A stretch of DNA of 64,000 nt. Origin: Abelmoschus esculentus. Lineage: Eukaryota; Streptophyta; Magnoliopsida; Malvales; Malvaceae. Location of the stretch: positions 4,208,501 through 4,272,500 of the forward strand of contig JAUCBN010000016.1 of NCBI GenBank assembly GCA_035048815.1, read 5' to 3'. This document shows positions 25,077-36,790 of this stretch, in pieces. Position 1 is the first letter of the stretch, and every line of letters begins with the position of its first letter. Under the pieces are notes generated by a model that saw nothing but the letters and a program-made list of their open reading frames with translations, was not told where the DNA came from and made no database searches. The position numbers and the translations under genes were made by a program.

Positions 25077-26215
25077 TGTTGAGTTGATCAATCTTGTAAG
25101 ATGGCCAAGAGGGAGGTGAATTGGCAATTTAAAAAGTGGGGTAAAGTTTTTGGCTAAAAAATGCTAAAGTTGATGGACAAAGAATTTATAGTGGTTCAAG
25201 CTTCGAACAAGCTCTACATCCACTACCTTAGCTCCCACTAAAGATTTTGAACCAATTCGCTATTGAATTCAACCTTTTTCTAGGTTCAAGGGATAACCTT
25301 TACAAACAAATCAATTTTTTATCCAAAATTGATTTCAACCTCACAAGAAGTTACAAGAGAAATAAAAGGGCTAAAAGAAATTCTCTCACAAGAAATATAT
25401 GCCCCAAATACAAATTAAATATCCCCAAACTTAAGAATTACAAGAATCAAATTAAGATCACAAGTTGGGAGGCTAGGATATGCAATAAGAGCTTGGAGTT
25501 GGATTTGATTTGCTTGGATGTTGCTTGAGGTTCAATTCTTGCTTAATGTTGTTGAAAGAGCTTCTTTTTATACCTTCTCATTGATTTCTAACTGCTGAGG
25601 TTATTGGGAAAGTAAATAGGGATGTTGGAGCTTCATCTTTCCATCATAAATGCATTCTGCAGCAGGTGGTATCGAAACACGGGTACATGTTTCGAAACAA
25701 GCCAGAAATAGAAAGAGTCGTGCATTTAATAAGGGGTGTATCGATACCTGTTTCGATACAAAAAGTTTCTATGATGCTCGGTATCGAACCTTGTTTCGAT
25801 ACTGGCTAACCATCAATCAAAATTTAACTGACACCAACGGTCGACTCATTTAATGCTTGAAAATAGCCGTTGGGGATTAAGGGTGTATCGATACTTGTAT
25901 CGATACTAGAAGTCATATTTTTAGAATTTAAAAATAATTTGAAAATTAACCAAGATGTTTCGATACCAGTATCGAAACATTGGTTGGCAGAAAATTTTGG
26001 TATCGAACCTTGTTTCGATACATGTTCTTGACCTCAAGAACAAGCCTTAAAAAATCTCAGGTGTATCGATACCCTTGTATAAAAATGGCTTGTAAGAGTA
26101 TTTCAAAGTTCTTGGTTTTGACTTAGAAATTAAACTTTGACTTAGGGACTTAAAAATTTATTTCAAAATAGTCCTTACACTTATTTGTTATATCAAAATC
26201 AATTTTAGTTTTATA
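25077..26215 (-). repeat. 3' LTR of the copia element
   Basis: 1139 bp starting TGTTGAGTTGATC on the plus strand. TCGATA/TTTCGATAC words cluster at about 25665-26065. It is 12 bp shorter than its partner, mainly from loss of one TCGATA segment near 26060. Confidence 0.88.
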
Positions 26216-26232
26216 ATCTCCCCTTTTGATAT
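26216..26232 (-). other. Polypurine tract of the copia element
   Basis: Minus strand AAAAGGGGAGAT immediately before the 3' LTR. Confidence 0.7.
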
Positions 26233-26590
26233 AACAAAACCATTTAAAATTTTAAGCTTGAAATAAGATTTGAAAGACTCCCCCTTAATATGTGCACTTT
26301 AAAACCAATTTTAACAAGTGATGGATGGTTTCATAAACTTAAAAACATAAAACTTTCTCCCCCTTTTTGTTAGATCAAAATCAATGATAACCAAGGCAAT
26401 AAATAAAGCAAACATAACATTAAGGATAATAATAGTTCATAACAAACATAACATAATCCATAGCAAGCAAAGTATCCAAAAAGAAATCCAATAAAAATAA
26501 AAACATAGGGAAATAAGTGCATAAGTTCTAATATGAATGCATCATGACTAGTCCTAAGAGCTAAAAGCAAAGCATAAGAAAGATCAAAGA

Positions 26591-27748
26591 TCAATCATCG
26601 GCCATGTCATCACCATCGAGTCCATCATCACCATCCTCATCTTCTTCTTCCTCTTGATCTTGATTACCATCATTGTTGAGTCTTTGAATTTGACGAAGAG
26701 CTTCAAGAGATACCCTCAATGAGTGTCCTTGAGACTCTAGGCTCGTCATCCTAGTGTTGATGGCCTCGAAACCCGAATTGAATTGAGTGGAAAGAATGTC
26801 AAGTTTTCCATCCATGGAATCCAAACGAGCATTTAAAGAGTCGAACCTCGTCGTGAGAAAGGTCAACATGTCAAATTGATGAAGAGGTTCCGGATCAATA
26901 GGAGCATGAGGAGGAGAAGGAGGAGCACCTCGAGTCCACTCACCATTAGAAACATAAACAAAGTGAGCACGATTGAGAGATGTTTCTCCAATGAGTTCTT
27001 TCAAGGATTCCACTTTGTCAAAAGAGCAATCTATTTCCAAATGCAAAAAGATGGTGCTTAGAATGCAAGCATAAGGAAAAGATTGAACAAGAGGAGTAGC
27101 ACGGTTTTCGACATACCACACAATGTCCGAGAAAACGATCCGAGCAAGGTTAGGTTGAACACCATCACGGAAGCATGTGATCCAAAAGCTATCCACTTGA
27201 CAGATTCGAGAATATCTACCATTTGATGGAAGAATCCACCAAGAGATGATAAGATGGAGAAAGCGATTGTGTGCGTCAAGAGATGTAACCGATCCAGTGA
27301 AAGGAGTAAGAGAATCTTCATCCTCAACACCCTTATCCTCAAGACCAAAAACATCAACAAAAATAGAGACATTAATAGTGAAAGACTTGCTCATGAGATA
27401 GGATTCAATAGCCACTACTTTGCTCTTGTCCGGAGATAAAATACATTTGGCATTGAAATAAAAAATAAGGACAAGAGTTGGAATGAACTTGCCGGTATGA
27501 GTGAGAAACCTCAAGAACTTCCATTCGATGAGTCAGTCATAGTATTTAAAGGGAAATTTGTGTGAAGTGATGAATTGAACGTTCACACATCTTTCCTTTT
27601 TAAGAGGATAGTTGCGGAAAAGATTGTAGTTGTCCAATCTACGATTATTATCCAAACTTTTGGCAAAGACTTTCTCAAAATCAACTCGTGTAACACGAGA
27701 TGATGATGAAGATCCGACTTCTGTACGAGATCACTTCTTTGGTGCCAT
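26591..27748 (-). pseudogene. Extra 3' ORF of the copia element (env-like position)
   Basis: Reads from ATG 27748 to 26591 as 386 codons in one frame, interrupted by TGA at 27733-27731 and 27535-27533, both likely CGA-to-TGA decay. The N-terminal half is a globular domain of the kind annotated in plant genomes as a putative plant transposon protein (FEKVFAKSLDNNRRLDNY, FLRFLTHTGKFIPTLVLIFY, SDIVWYVENRA). The C-terminal third has heptad-like repeats (FDSLNARLDSMDGKLDIL) predicting a coiled coil, then a very acidic tail. SIRE elements carry an extra ORF at this place, often called env-like. No signal peptide or convincing transmembrane pair is seen, so an envelope role is not supported. Function unknown. 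Confidence 0.65.
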
Positions 27749-28261
27749 TATCTAGGATGGATATAAAAAATTGGATTAGATAAAAAAAATATGTATGCTT
27801 GTATAGTCAAATTCAATCCTATGTAGTAATCTAACAATTCAAGGTATTTGAGAGTTTATAAAAAACTTTGAAAAAACCAAAAAGTATATGAAAAAGGATT
27901 TATATTCAAAAAAATTGGGATTTTAAAATAATTTCGTAGGATTATCAAAACCCATACAATAGACATTTAAAATATGTTCAAAAACTAAATTTTAACAAAC
28001 TAAATCCAAACGAAATTAAGGTTTTTCGAAAATATACCTTAAGTGTAGATTAGGATGAATTGATTGATTGTGAAGCACGGATTGATGATATAGTGTAGGA
28101 GTTGAAGTTTTGAAACAAAACCCTCAAAGAAATCGTTGAGATTTTGAGTTAAGAACAACGAAATTGAGAGGATTTTTTAAGAGGGGCCGACTAGGGTTTG
28201 ATGGATAAATTTGGGAAGTGTTTTAATGCAATTAAAATTAGGTTTAAAGTGTTTTAAAACA

Positions 28262-28432
28262 ACTTCCGTCCTCGAGCATCGATACCGGTATCGAAACACC
28301 TTGTTTCGATGCTAGTATCGAAACACAGGCATCGAAGCTGGAATCGATGCCTGTTCTTCCCAACTAAAAACCCGGATGGGCTGATGAATAGGTATCAAAA
28401 CAGGGGTTAGCTGTATCGATACCTTCGACCTT
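28262..28432. repeat. TCGATA-word cluster inside the copia element
   Basis: Seven or so variants of GGTATCGAAAC, GCATCGATACC and TGTATCGATACC in 170 bp between RNase H and the extra ORF. This is outside the LTRs but uses the same word set. Confidence 0.75.
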
Positions 28433-28598
28433 TGCTTTGCATTTTGGCTACTAAAAGTACTAGAAATGAGTCACTAAAGCCCCTAGAAGCATGCATATGA
28501 TATAATGACATGTTTATTATGCATGAGTAAGTTCATACTCCCCCTAGCAATATGCATAGAAGCATCAAGATACAAAAACAACATAATCATGATTTAAA

Positions 28599-30467
28599 TC
28601 AAGATTCAAGCAAGATAAACAAAAAGATGACACTTAGGAAGTCAAGGTAGCTAGTTAAACCCAACTCTCTCCTAAGGGTCCAAAAACGCTCCTTATCCAA
28701 AGGTTTAGTAAAGATGTCCGCTAATTGATTCAAGGTGTCAACAAACTCTAAAGCAACATCATTTTTAGACACATGATCTCTAATAAAGTGGTGTCTAATT
28801 TCTATGTGTTTGGTTCTAGAGTGTTGAATGAGGTTCTTAGTAAGACATATGGCACTAGTGTTATCACACTTGAGGGGAATGGTTTCTACCTTAATGCCAT
28901 AATCTAAGAGTTGTTGCTTCATCCATAAAATTTATGCACAACAACTCCCTAAGGATATGTACTCCGCTTCGGTGGTAGATAGAGCTACACTATTTTGTTT
29001 CTTAGAGAACCAAGATATGAGCATACTACCTAAGAATTGACAAGTTCTGAAAGTACTTTTCTTATCTATCTTACAACCTCCATAATCCGCATCCGAATAG
29101 GCATGAAGATCAAAAAAAGAAGCTTTAGGATACCAAAGACCTAAACAAGGTGTATCTTTAAGGTACCTAAATATTCTCTTAATGGCTACAAGGTGTGATT
29201 CTCTAGGACTAGATTGAAACCTAGAACACAAGCAAACACTAAACATGACATCCGGTTTACTTGTAGTAAGGTAAAGCAAAGAGCCTATCATGGATCTATA
29301 TAATTTGGAATCAATACACTTACCTCCTTCATCCTTGTCTAGCTTAGTAGATGAGCTTATAGGAGTGGCTTGAGGTTTGACATGCTCTAATCCAAACTTC
29401 TTGAACATGTCTTTAATGTACTTGGCTTGATTGATGAAGGTGTCATTCTTCTTTTGCTTGATTTGGAGTCCCAAAAAGAATGAGAGTTCTCCTATCATGC
29501 TCATCTCGAATTCACCTTGCATAAGCTTAGAAAATTCTTGACAATAACATTCATTAGTAGATCCAAAAATTATATCATCAGCATAAATTTGAACTACTAA
29601 GATGTCATTTTTAAATCTCTTTATAAAAAGTATAGTGTCCATCTTTCCCTTTTCAAAACCCCTTTCTATCAAAAAGTTTGAAAGTCTTTCATACCAAGCT
29701 CTAGGAGCTTGTTTTAAACCATATAAAGCTTTCGTTACTTTAAAAACATGGTTTGGAAATTTTGGATTTTCAAAACCCGGTGGTTGTTCAACATACACTT
29801 CTTCATTTATAAAGCCATTTAAGAAAGCACTTTTAACATCCATTTGAAAAAGCTTGAAATCATGATAACATGCAAATGCAAGTAGCATCCTAATGACTTC
29901 CTTTCTAGCTACGGGTGCATAAGTTTCATCAAAATCTATTCCTTCCTCTTGAGTGTAACCTTGAGCAACTAATCTAGCTTTGTTTCTCACTATGTTACCA
30001 CTCTCATCTAGTTTATTTCTAAAAACCCATTTAGTTCCTATAGTAGATTTATTACTAGGCCTATCAACTAATGTCCATACATTACTTCTCTCAAATTGAT
30101 TTAACTCTTCTTGTATGACCAAAATCCAATAATCATCATCTAAGGCTTTATTGATATTTTTGGTCTCTATGCATGAGATAAATGCAAAATGATTCATTAA
30201 TCTAAGAGAAGAACGAGTAGTTACCCTCTTAGATGGATCACCCAAGATTTCACCACTTTTGACATAGTTGAACTCCCTTGGGTAGCTCACTTCCCTTTCT
30301 TCAAGCTTTACATTTCCTAAAGCTTCTATTGGAGGATCTTGTGCTTCCTCATTGCTTGGAACCTCATTCACCCTTGATGCTTGTCCATCATCAATGGTTT
30401 CAATGATTCCTACATCATCATCATCACAAGAATCCTTCCTAGGAAGGAGGTTATCATCGAAAACCAC
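28599..30467 (-). pseudogene. Copia reverse transcriptase and RNase H (broken)
   Basis: RT at 30467-28932 carries KWVFRNKLDESG, VARLVAQG-type and MDVKSAFLNG blocks, the catalytic YADDIIFGS and the ALYGLKQAPRAW block. RNase H lies at its end and in 28922-28599 (DADYGGC, STTEAEYIS, then KHIEIRHHFIRDHV). A TAA at about 28931-28929 breaks the frame between the two. The 5' end was separated from integrase by the nested solo LTR at 30482. Confidence 0.88.
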
Positions 30468-30481
30468 ATGTATCGACTCTT

Positions 30482-32605
30482 TGTAATAACCTGAAAAATT
30501 AAGTCAAAATCCCCAATTAAAAAGTCAAAATCCCTAATCGAAACCTAATAATTGGGAATTAAAAAAATTCTAAAAATAGGGACTAAATTGAGTATAATTA
30601 AAAGTGAAGGGTCAAAGTCTGAAGTTTCAAAAACTTCAGACCCTTAACCTGTAATTAGACCACTTTCATTTAGAAATGTTTCTTTCCTCCTTCTAAAACC
30701 GAAAACAGTGTTTTAATGGGGGATTTAATTTCCCATAATTTTCAGATTAAAAATTCGAATCTGAGACGTTCTTCTGTATTCGAATCACATCAACTTGTTT
30801 TCCCTCGGACGCCTTGAATCTGAGTCAAAGCTTTTTCCGTTCTTTTTGACGTCCTTTGATCCATTCGGTTAAAGGTAAGGTTTCGGTTTTGATTTCTTTT
30901 TGTTCTGTTCGGGTTTAGTATGATTAGTTGGTTCGAATGGTTTGTTTAGTTTTGTTGTTGTTCGAAACGTTCTTAATGTTGGTTAGAATCGAAGGAAACT
31001 GAAAAATATAGAAAAAATAGAGGGGTTGTGGTTACGTGAATTTTGAAGGATTTAACCTTGGGTTTTTGATTCGATTTAAGTTGTTGTTTATGCTTAGAAT
31101 CGATTAGAAGTGTTTTGAATTAAAATTGGATCAAATCAGGCCTGGGGAAAGTGTTAAAATCGAATTTTGGGTCTGTTTGTTTCCCGAGAAAGTCTGGAAA
31201 TTTTCCAGATTTTCCTGGGAAACAAACACCCCTGGAGAACCGGCCTAGTGAACCGAACCGGCCAGACCGAACCCAGTGAACCGAACCGGCCAGATCGAAC
31301 CGCAACCCAGGCTTAAACCGTGACCCGATCTTTGACCCGGCTGACGTCATCACTAACGTCAACGTTGACTGATGACGTCACTGCTGACATCAGCGTTGAC
31401 CAGTGCTGACGTCAGCAATTGACTTTTTTGACCCGGGCCCACTTTATGTTTTTCGACGTCCTGAATCCAATGGCGCGGTCCGTTTTTCGAAATTCGAATC
31501 CAAAGTTTCGTTTTGGGGGGTTTTAAGTTCGATAAGTTATTTGGAAATTATCTGAAAAAGGTTCTCAATCAATTTTTGTTTGCTTCAGGTGACGAGGATT
31601 CCGATCCCGAGCAGTTACCTCCTCCTCCTCCTGTACGAGGACCGATACATCCACATTCGGGACCTTCATGTGAGTATGAATTATTCTGTTTAGATTATTT
31701 ACGGTATTGTGGCATAGTAGGATGTCTAACGTAATTTTGTAAATTGTAGACTCTACTCCTGCTCAGCCCGGTGGTAGAGCCGAGTCTAGTAGACGTCAGG
31801 GTCGTCGTTGAGTCTTCTGATACAAGTGTGTTCTCTCACGTTCATCCTATAAATTTTGTTGTTCTGTATATTCGACTCTATTATCCGTATGATCATGCAT
31901 CATTCTGTTATTCGTATCTGATTTTGTTATCTGTCATGTTTGCCTCCTGTTAGATAATAAGGCATGCATTCTGATTCTGTATCTGCATTTATCATGGCAT
32001 TTGGGATATTATCTGTGTACGGGGAAGTTAGTGATTTTATCACTTCTGTTCAGTGGCTCCACCTTCGGGTCGAGATACCACTTCTGTTGGTGTGATGGTG
32101 TTATAGTGGTCTGGGGACCAACTCTTCTGAGGTGTTCGGAGATGGGTGCATATCATGCATACTCTGTCTGTTCTGCATTTCTGTTCTGTTATTCCTTTAT
32201 CTGTTCTAGAGACACACTAGGCTCCCCAGCTTACACCCTCTCAGGTTCTTGTTTCAGATATCAGACTTAGACTCGGTACGGTACTTGGAGGTTCTTGTTC
32301 CAGTATTTGATTTATAGTATGTAATCATTTTCGGATTCCGGATTATTTATCATATTTGAACAATATTTCTGTAATACAGTTATTAAACTTTTATCGGTTT
32401 CTGTGAGGTTTATTGTTTATAAATTTATGGGTTGGACTTTATTTTATAAATGTTAAATTTTATTATTATTTTAATTTATTAATTATTCAGTATTTATCCG
32501 AATATTTTATATTTATTTTTGTAAAACCCTAACGTGAGAAACAAGTTTTCAAGCCGTAAACCCTAACTTGTAATCTAAGAAATTAGGTTACTTTTAGGGG
32601 TTACA
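30482..32605 (+). mobile_element. Solo LTR of a gypsy-type element nested in copia pol
   Basis: 2124 bp beginning TGTAATAACC and ending GGGGTTACA, with CTCTT duplicated at 30477-30481 and 32606-32610. No internal retroelement domains, so it is the product of LTR-LTR recombination. It lands between integrase and RT and ends the integrase frame. Orientation is inferred from similarity of its start to gypsy LTRs that begin TGTAACGACC. It is less AT-rich than the surrounding DNA. Confidence 0.88.
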
Positions 32606-33838
32606 CTCTTCTACAACTAAGGTTCTTTTATTGAAAACTCTATAAGCCTTAGAATTTAAAGCATAACTAAGAAAAATAGCTTCATCACTTTTTGTATCAA
32701 ATTTACCTAAATTGTCTTTTGTATTATTTAAAACAAAACACTTGTATCCAAATGGATGAAAATAGCTAATGTTAGGTTTTTTAGATTTTAAAATCTCATA
32801 GGGAGTTTTCTTTAAAATAGGCCTAATCATTACTCGATTTATAATATAGCAAGAAGTGTTTGTGGCTTCCGCCCAAAAGTACTTAGGTAAATTGTTTTCA
32901 CAAAGCATGGTTCTAGCCATTTCTTCTAAAGTTCGATTTTTCCTCTCAACGACCCTATTTTGTTGAGGAGTGCAAGGAGCCGAAAAATTATGGCTAATCC
33001 CATTTTCATTACAAAAATTCTCAAAACCTAGATTTTGAAATTTCGTTCCATGATCACTTCTAATATGAGAAATTCTTTGATCAAGGTCATTTTGAGAAAT
33101 GTTTGAAAATGTGATGAATTTTTCTAAGGCTTCATCTTTAGTACTCAAAAATAGAACCCAAGTGTATCTAGAGTAATCATCAACAATAACTAAAGCATAT
33201 GATTTTCCACCCAAGCTAGTAGTTCTAATAGGTTCAAAGAGATCCATATGGATCAATTGCAATACTCTACTAGTTGAAACATCATTAATGGATTTAAAAG
33301 AAACTCTCTTTTATTTACCCTTAGCACATGCATCACAAATTTTATCTAGGGAAAACTTGAGCTTAGGTAAACCTCTAACTAGATTTTGGGAGGCTAGTTT
33401 CTCTAGAACACTTATGCTAGCATGCCCTAATTTTCTATGCCATAACCATGTATCATTTTCATCATTAGCAACTAAGCATGCATGAGAAAGATTAATGTCA
33501 TCTAAATGCACCATGTAAATATTTCCTACGCGATGACCTATGAGCATTATTCTATTGGATTCTATGTCAATTATTTTGCAACCACTTTTATTAAAAGAAA
33601 CATAGAAACTCTTATCACATAATTGACTAATGCTCAACAAATTATGCTTAAGACCATCAACAAGCAAGACATTTTCAATAAAAATAGAGGAGTGATTACT
33701 AATAGAGCCAATACCCTTAATTTGGCCTTTAGAGTTGTCACCAAAAGTCACTACTCTACCCTTTTTGAGCTCTAACTCCTTAAAACGTCCCTTGTCTCTG
33801 GTCATATGTCTTGAGCATCCACTATCAAGGTACCACAT
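32594..33838 (-). pseudogene. Copia protease and integrase (broken)
   Basis: Protease motif LDSGCSRHMT near the start at 33838. A GAG-pre-integrase zinc-binding block (HRKLGHAS ... CDACAKGK) ends at a TAA at 33310-33308. The integrase core runs 33262-32594 with VIVDDYSRYTWVLFL, IRSDHGTKFQN (usually a Glu where Lys stands) and TPQQNRVVERKNR. The reading frame runs into the nested solo LTR at 32605. Confidence 0.88.
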
Positions 33839-33891
33839 GTTTTGACTTGAAGCTTTGACCTTGAAGCAATGCTCAACCTACAAACAAAGAT

Positions 33892-35549
33892 TTAGTGTTT
33901 GATTTTTGGTACCCAAACCATTTTGGGTCCATGAGTGTTAGTCCCTAAAATCTTAGTTCCTTTAGGAATCCAAGAAGCAATGGTATTTAAATTATTAGAA
34001 ACAATGAGTTCCTTGGGAACCCAAACACTCCTAATTTTTCTATGCCTAGAATGTCTTTGAAAATTTCTTTGTTTGTGGTCACAAAAATTCTTTTTCACAT
34101 GGTTAGGTTTTGAAGAGCTTCCTTTTTCAAAAGTTGAACTCCCAACCACTTTGATTTGTTTCTTAAGCTCATTCAACACCTTGTGGTGATTTTTACTCAA
34201 GCTAGAAATAAGGTTGTTCAAATCGACATTTTCTTTTTGAAAAAAATTTAAATCATCATTTAAATCAACAACCTTTTCTTCCAAATCCAAGATTGTTTTT
34301 GTCAAAGAATCATTTTTCATTTCTAAATCGGAAATGATTTTCTTGCTTTTCAAAATTGATTCTTTGAACTTTAAAACCAACTCATCATACACATCTTGTA
34401 ATTCATCATAGGCATCATAAAGTTCATCATAAGATAAATCATTACAAGATGGTTAGAGGGTTACCTTAGGCTCATCAAGAGCCATAAGACACAAGTTGGC
34501 TACTTCGTTGTCCTCATCGGATGATGACTCCTCATCACTCCAAGTTGCAACATGAGCCTTTTGTTTCTTCTTCTTCTCAAAACCCTTCATTTTGCATAAA
34601 GGGCATCAGTCCTAATGTGACTGGGCTTCTTGCATTCATAGCAAATGATTTGATCTTTCTCCTCTTCTTTGGCCTTTGCCTTGAAGTCTCTCTTTCTTTG
34701 GAATCTTCTATTATTATTTGCCCTCATAAGCCTAGTGAATCTTTTGGTCACCATGGCCAATTCCTCTAGCTCTTCTTCTTCACTAGTATCTACTTCTTCT
34801 TGTGAACATGAAACTTTAAGAGCAATCTCTTGCTTCTTTTTCTCAACTTCCCTCTTTTCAATCTTCACCTCTTCCTTCTTTTTCTCCTCTTCTCTTCCTT
34901 TCTTCATGATCTCATGGGTGAGAAGAGATCCCACAAGAGCATTAAGTTTGAGAGTCTTGAGGTCCTTGGCTTCTATGATAGTCGTCCTCTTGCTATCCCA
35001 AGATTCGGGAAGAGAATAGATAAGCTTTCGAACAAGATTTTCTTCCAAAATGATCTCACCGAAACCCTTGAGACCATTTACAATACCGAGAATCTATCGA
35101 ACATTTTGGTGATATCTTTATCCGGCTCCATCTTGAAGTTCTCATAATTTAGATTGAGTAAACCAATCTTGGTTTCCTTAACATCATTGGTGCCCTCATA
35201 GGTGGTCTCCAAAGAATCCCAAACTTCTTTAGCACTTGTACATGAAGACATCTTTGAGTAGATGTTGGGCCCTAGTGCACAAAAAGAGGATGTGGAGAGC
35301 TTTGTCATTTGTGGACATCCTCCTTCTTTCTTCATCGGTCATCTCATTTCTTCTTTTTAGTACTTGTCGGTCTCTTTCTTGCTTCATTGGAATTGAGGGT
35401 TCTTCCTCGATTATATCCCAAAGGACATAATCATTTGAATTGATGAATAGCCTCATCCTATTCTTCCAATAGGGATAGTTGTCCCCATTGAAGAAGGACG
35501 GCTTGGTGATGGAGTGCGATTCATTCCATGAACCGGAGGTGGAGGCCAT
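33892..35549 (-). pseudogene. Copia gag and linker (broken)
   Basis: ATG 35549 (MASTSGSWNESHSITKPSFF) opens a SIRE-type gag with NGDNYPYWKNRMRLFI. A frameshift near 35260-35335 moves the reading to KEVWDSLETTYEGT. A further break leads to 35048-34587, with DSKRTTIIEAKDL and a zinc knuckle whose last Cys is lost (CYECKKPSHIRTDA). The 34392-33892 piece is a Lys/Asp/Leu-rich coiled coil ahead of the protease. At least three breaks in all. Confidence 0.8.
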
Positions 35550-35624
35550 TGGATCTTTGACTTGTAGATTTGATCAAAAACGCATTGGGTCTTCTTTGGT
35601 AGATGTGAATCTCTTCAAAGATTA

Positions 35625-35639
35625 GGCTCTGATATTAAT
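35625..35639 (-). other. Primer-binding site of the copia element
   Basis: Minus strand TATCAGAGCC next to the 5' LTR, matching the core of the initiator-Met tRNA site. Confidence 0.7.
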
Positions 35640-36790
35640 TGTTGAGTTGATCAATCTTGTAAGATGGCCAAAAGGGGGGGTGAATTAGTAATTTAAAAAG
35701 TGGGGTAAAGTTTTTGGCTAAAAAATGCTAAAGTTGAAGCACAAAGAATTTATAGTGGTTCAAGCTTCGAACAAGCTCTACATCCACGACCTTAGCTCAC
35801 ACTAAGGATTTTGAACCAATTCACTATTGAATTCAACCTTTTTCTAGGTTCAAGGGATAACCTTTGCAAACAAATCAATTTTCTACACAAAATTGATTTC
35901 AACCTCACAAGAAGTTACAAGAGAAATAAAAGGGATAAAAGAAATTCTCTCACAAGAAATATATGCCCCAAATACAAATTAACTCTCCCCAAACTTAAAA
36001 ATTACAAGAATCAAATTAAGATCACAAGTTGGGAGGCTAGAATATGCAATAAGAGCTTGGAGTTGTATTTGATTTGCTTGGATGTTGCTTGAGGTTCAAT
36101 TCTTGCTTAATGTTGTTGAAAAAGCTTCTTTTTATACCTTCTCATTGATTCCTAACCGTTGAGGTTGTTGGGAAAGTAAATAGGGACGTTGGAGCTTCAT
36201 CTTTCCATCATAAATGCACTCTACAATAGGTGGTATCGAAACACGGGGTACCTATTTCGAAACAAGCCAGAAATAGAAAGAGTCGTTGTGCATTTAATAA
36301 GGGGTATATCGATACCTATTTCAATACAAAAAGTTTCTGTGATGCTCGGTATCGAACCTTGTTTCGATACTAGCTAACCATCAATCAAAATTTAATTGAT
36401 ATCAACGGTCGACTCATTTAATGCTTGAAAATAGTCGTTGGGGATTAAGGGTGTATCGATACCTGTATCTATACCAGGAGTCATATTTTTAGAATTTAAA
36501 AATAATTTGTAAATTAACCAAGATGTTTCGATACTAGTATCGAAACATTGGTTGGCAGAAAGTTTTGGTATCGAAACAAGCTTGATCTCAAGAACAAGCC
36601 TTGAAAAAACTCAGGTGTATCGATACCTGTCTTAATGGTATCGATACCCTCGTATAAAAATGGCTTGTAAGAGTATTTCAAAGTTCTTGGTTTTGACTTA
36701 GAAATCAAACTTTGACTTAGGGACTTAAAAATTTATTTCAAAATAGTCCTTACACTTATTTGTTATATCAAAATCAATTTTAGTTTTACA
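35640..36790 (-). repeat. 5' LTR of the copia element
   Basis: 1151 bp. It carries a TCGATA-word cluster at about 36231-36655, including a block at 36322-36370 with the same spacing as one in the gypsy LTR. Confidence 0.9.

Larger units (their letters stand above)
25077..36790 (-). mobile_element. Ty1/copia element, SIRE-like, with an extra 3' ORF
   Basis: An 11.7-kb element on the minus strand, of which 2.1 kb is a nested solo LTR. LTRs are 35640-36790 (5') and 25077-26215 (3'). TATAT duplications sit at 25072-25076 and 36791-36795. A tRNA-Met-type primer site abuts the 5' LTR and a purine tract abuts the 3' LTR. The order gag, protease, integrase, RT, RNase H is the copia order. Large size, gag type and a further ORF between pol and the 3' LTR fit the SIRE/Maximus lineage. 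All coding parts have stops or frameshifts, and the 3' LTR inner end has TA in place of TG. The LTRs differ by about 5-6% by eye. Confidence 0.9.

Noticed and set aside
30482..32605. Insertion in copia pol considered as a second full element or a host gene
   Set aside because: It has LTR ends and a 5-bp duplication but no internal retroelement domains, which fits a solo LTR.
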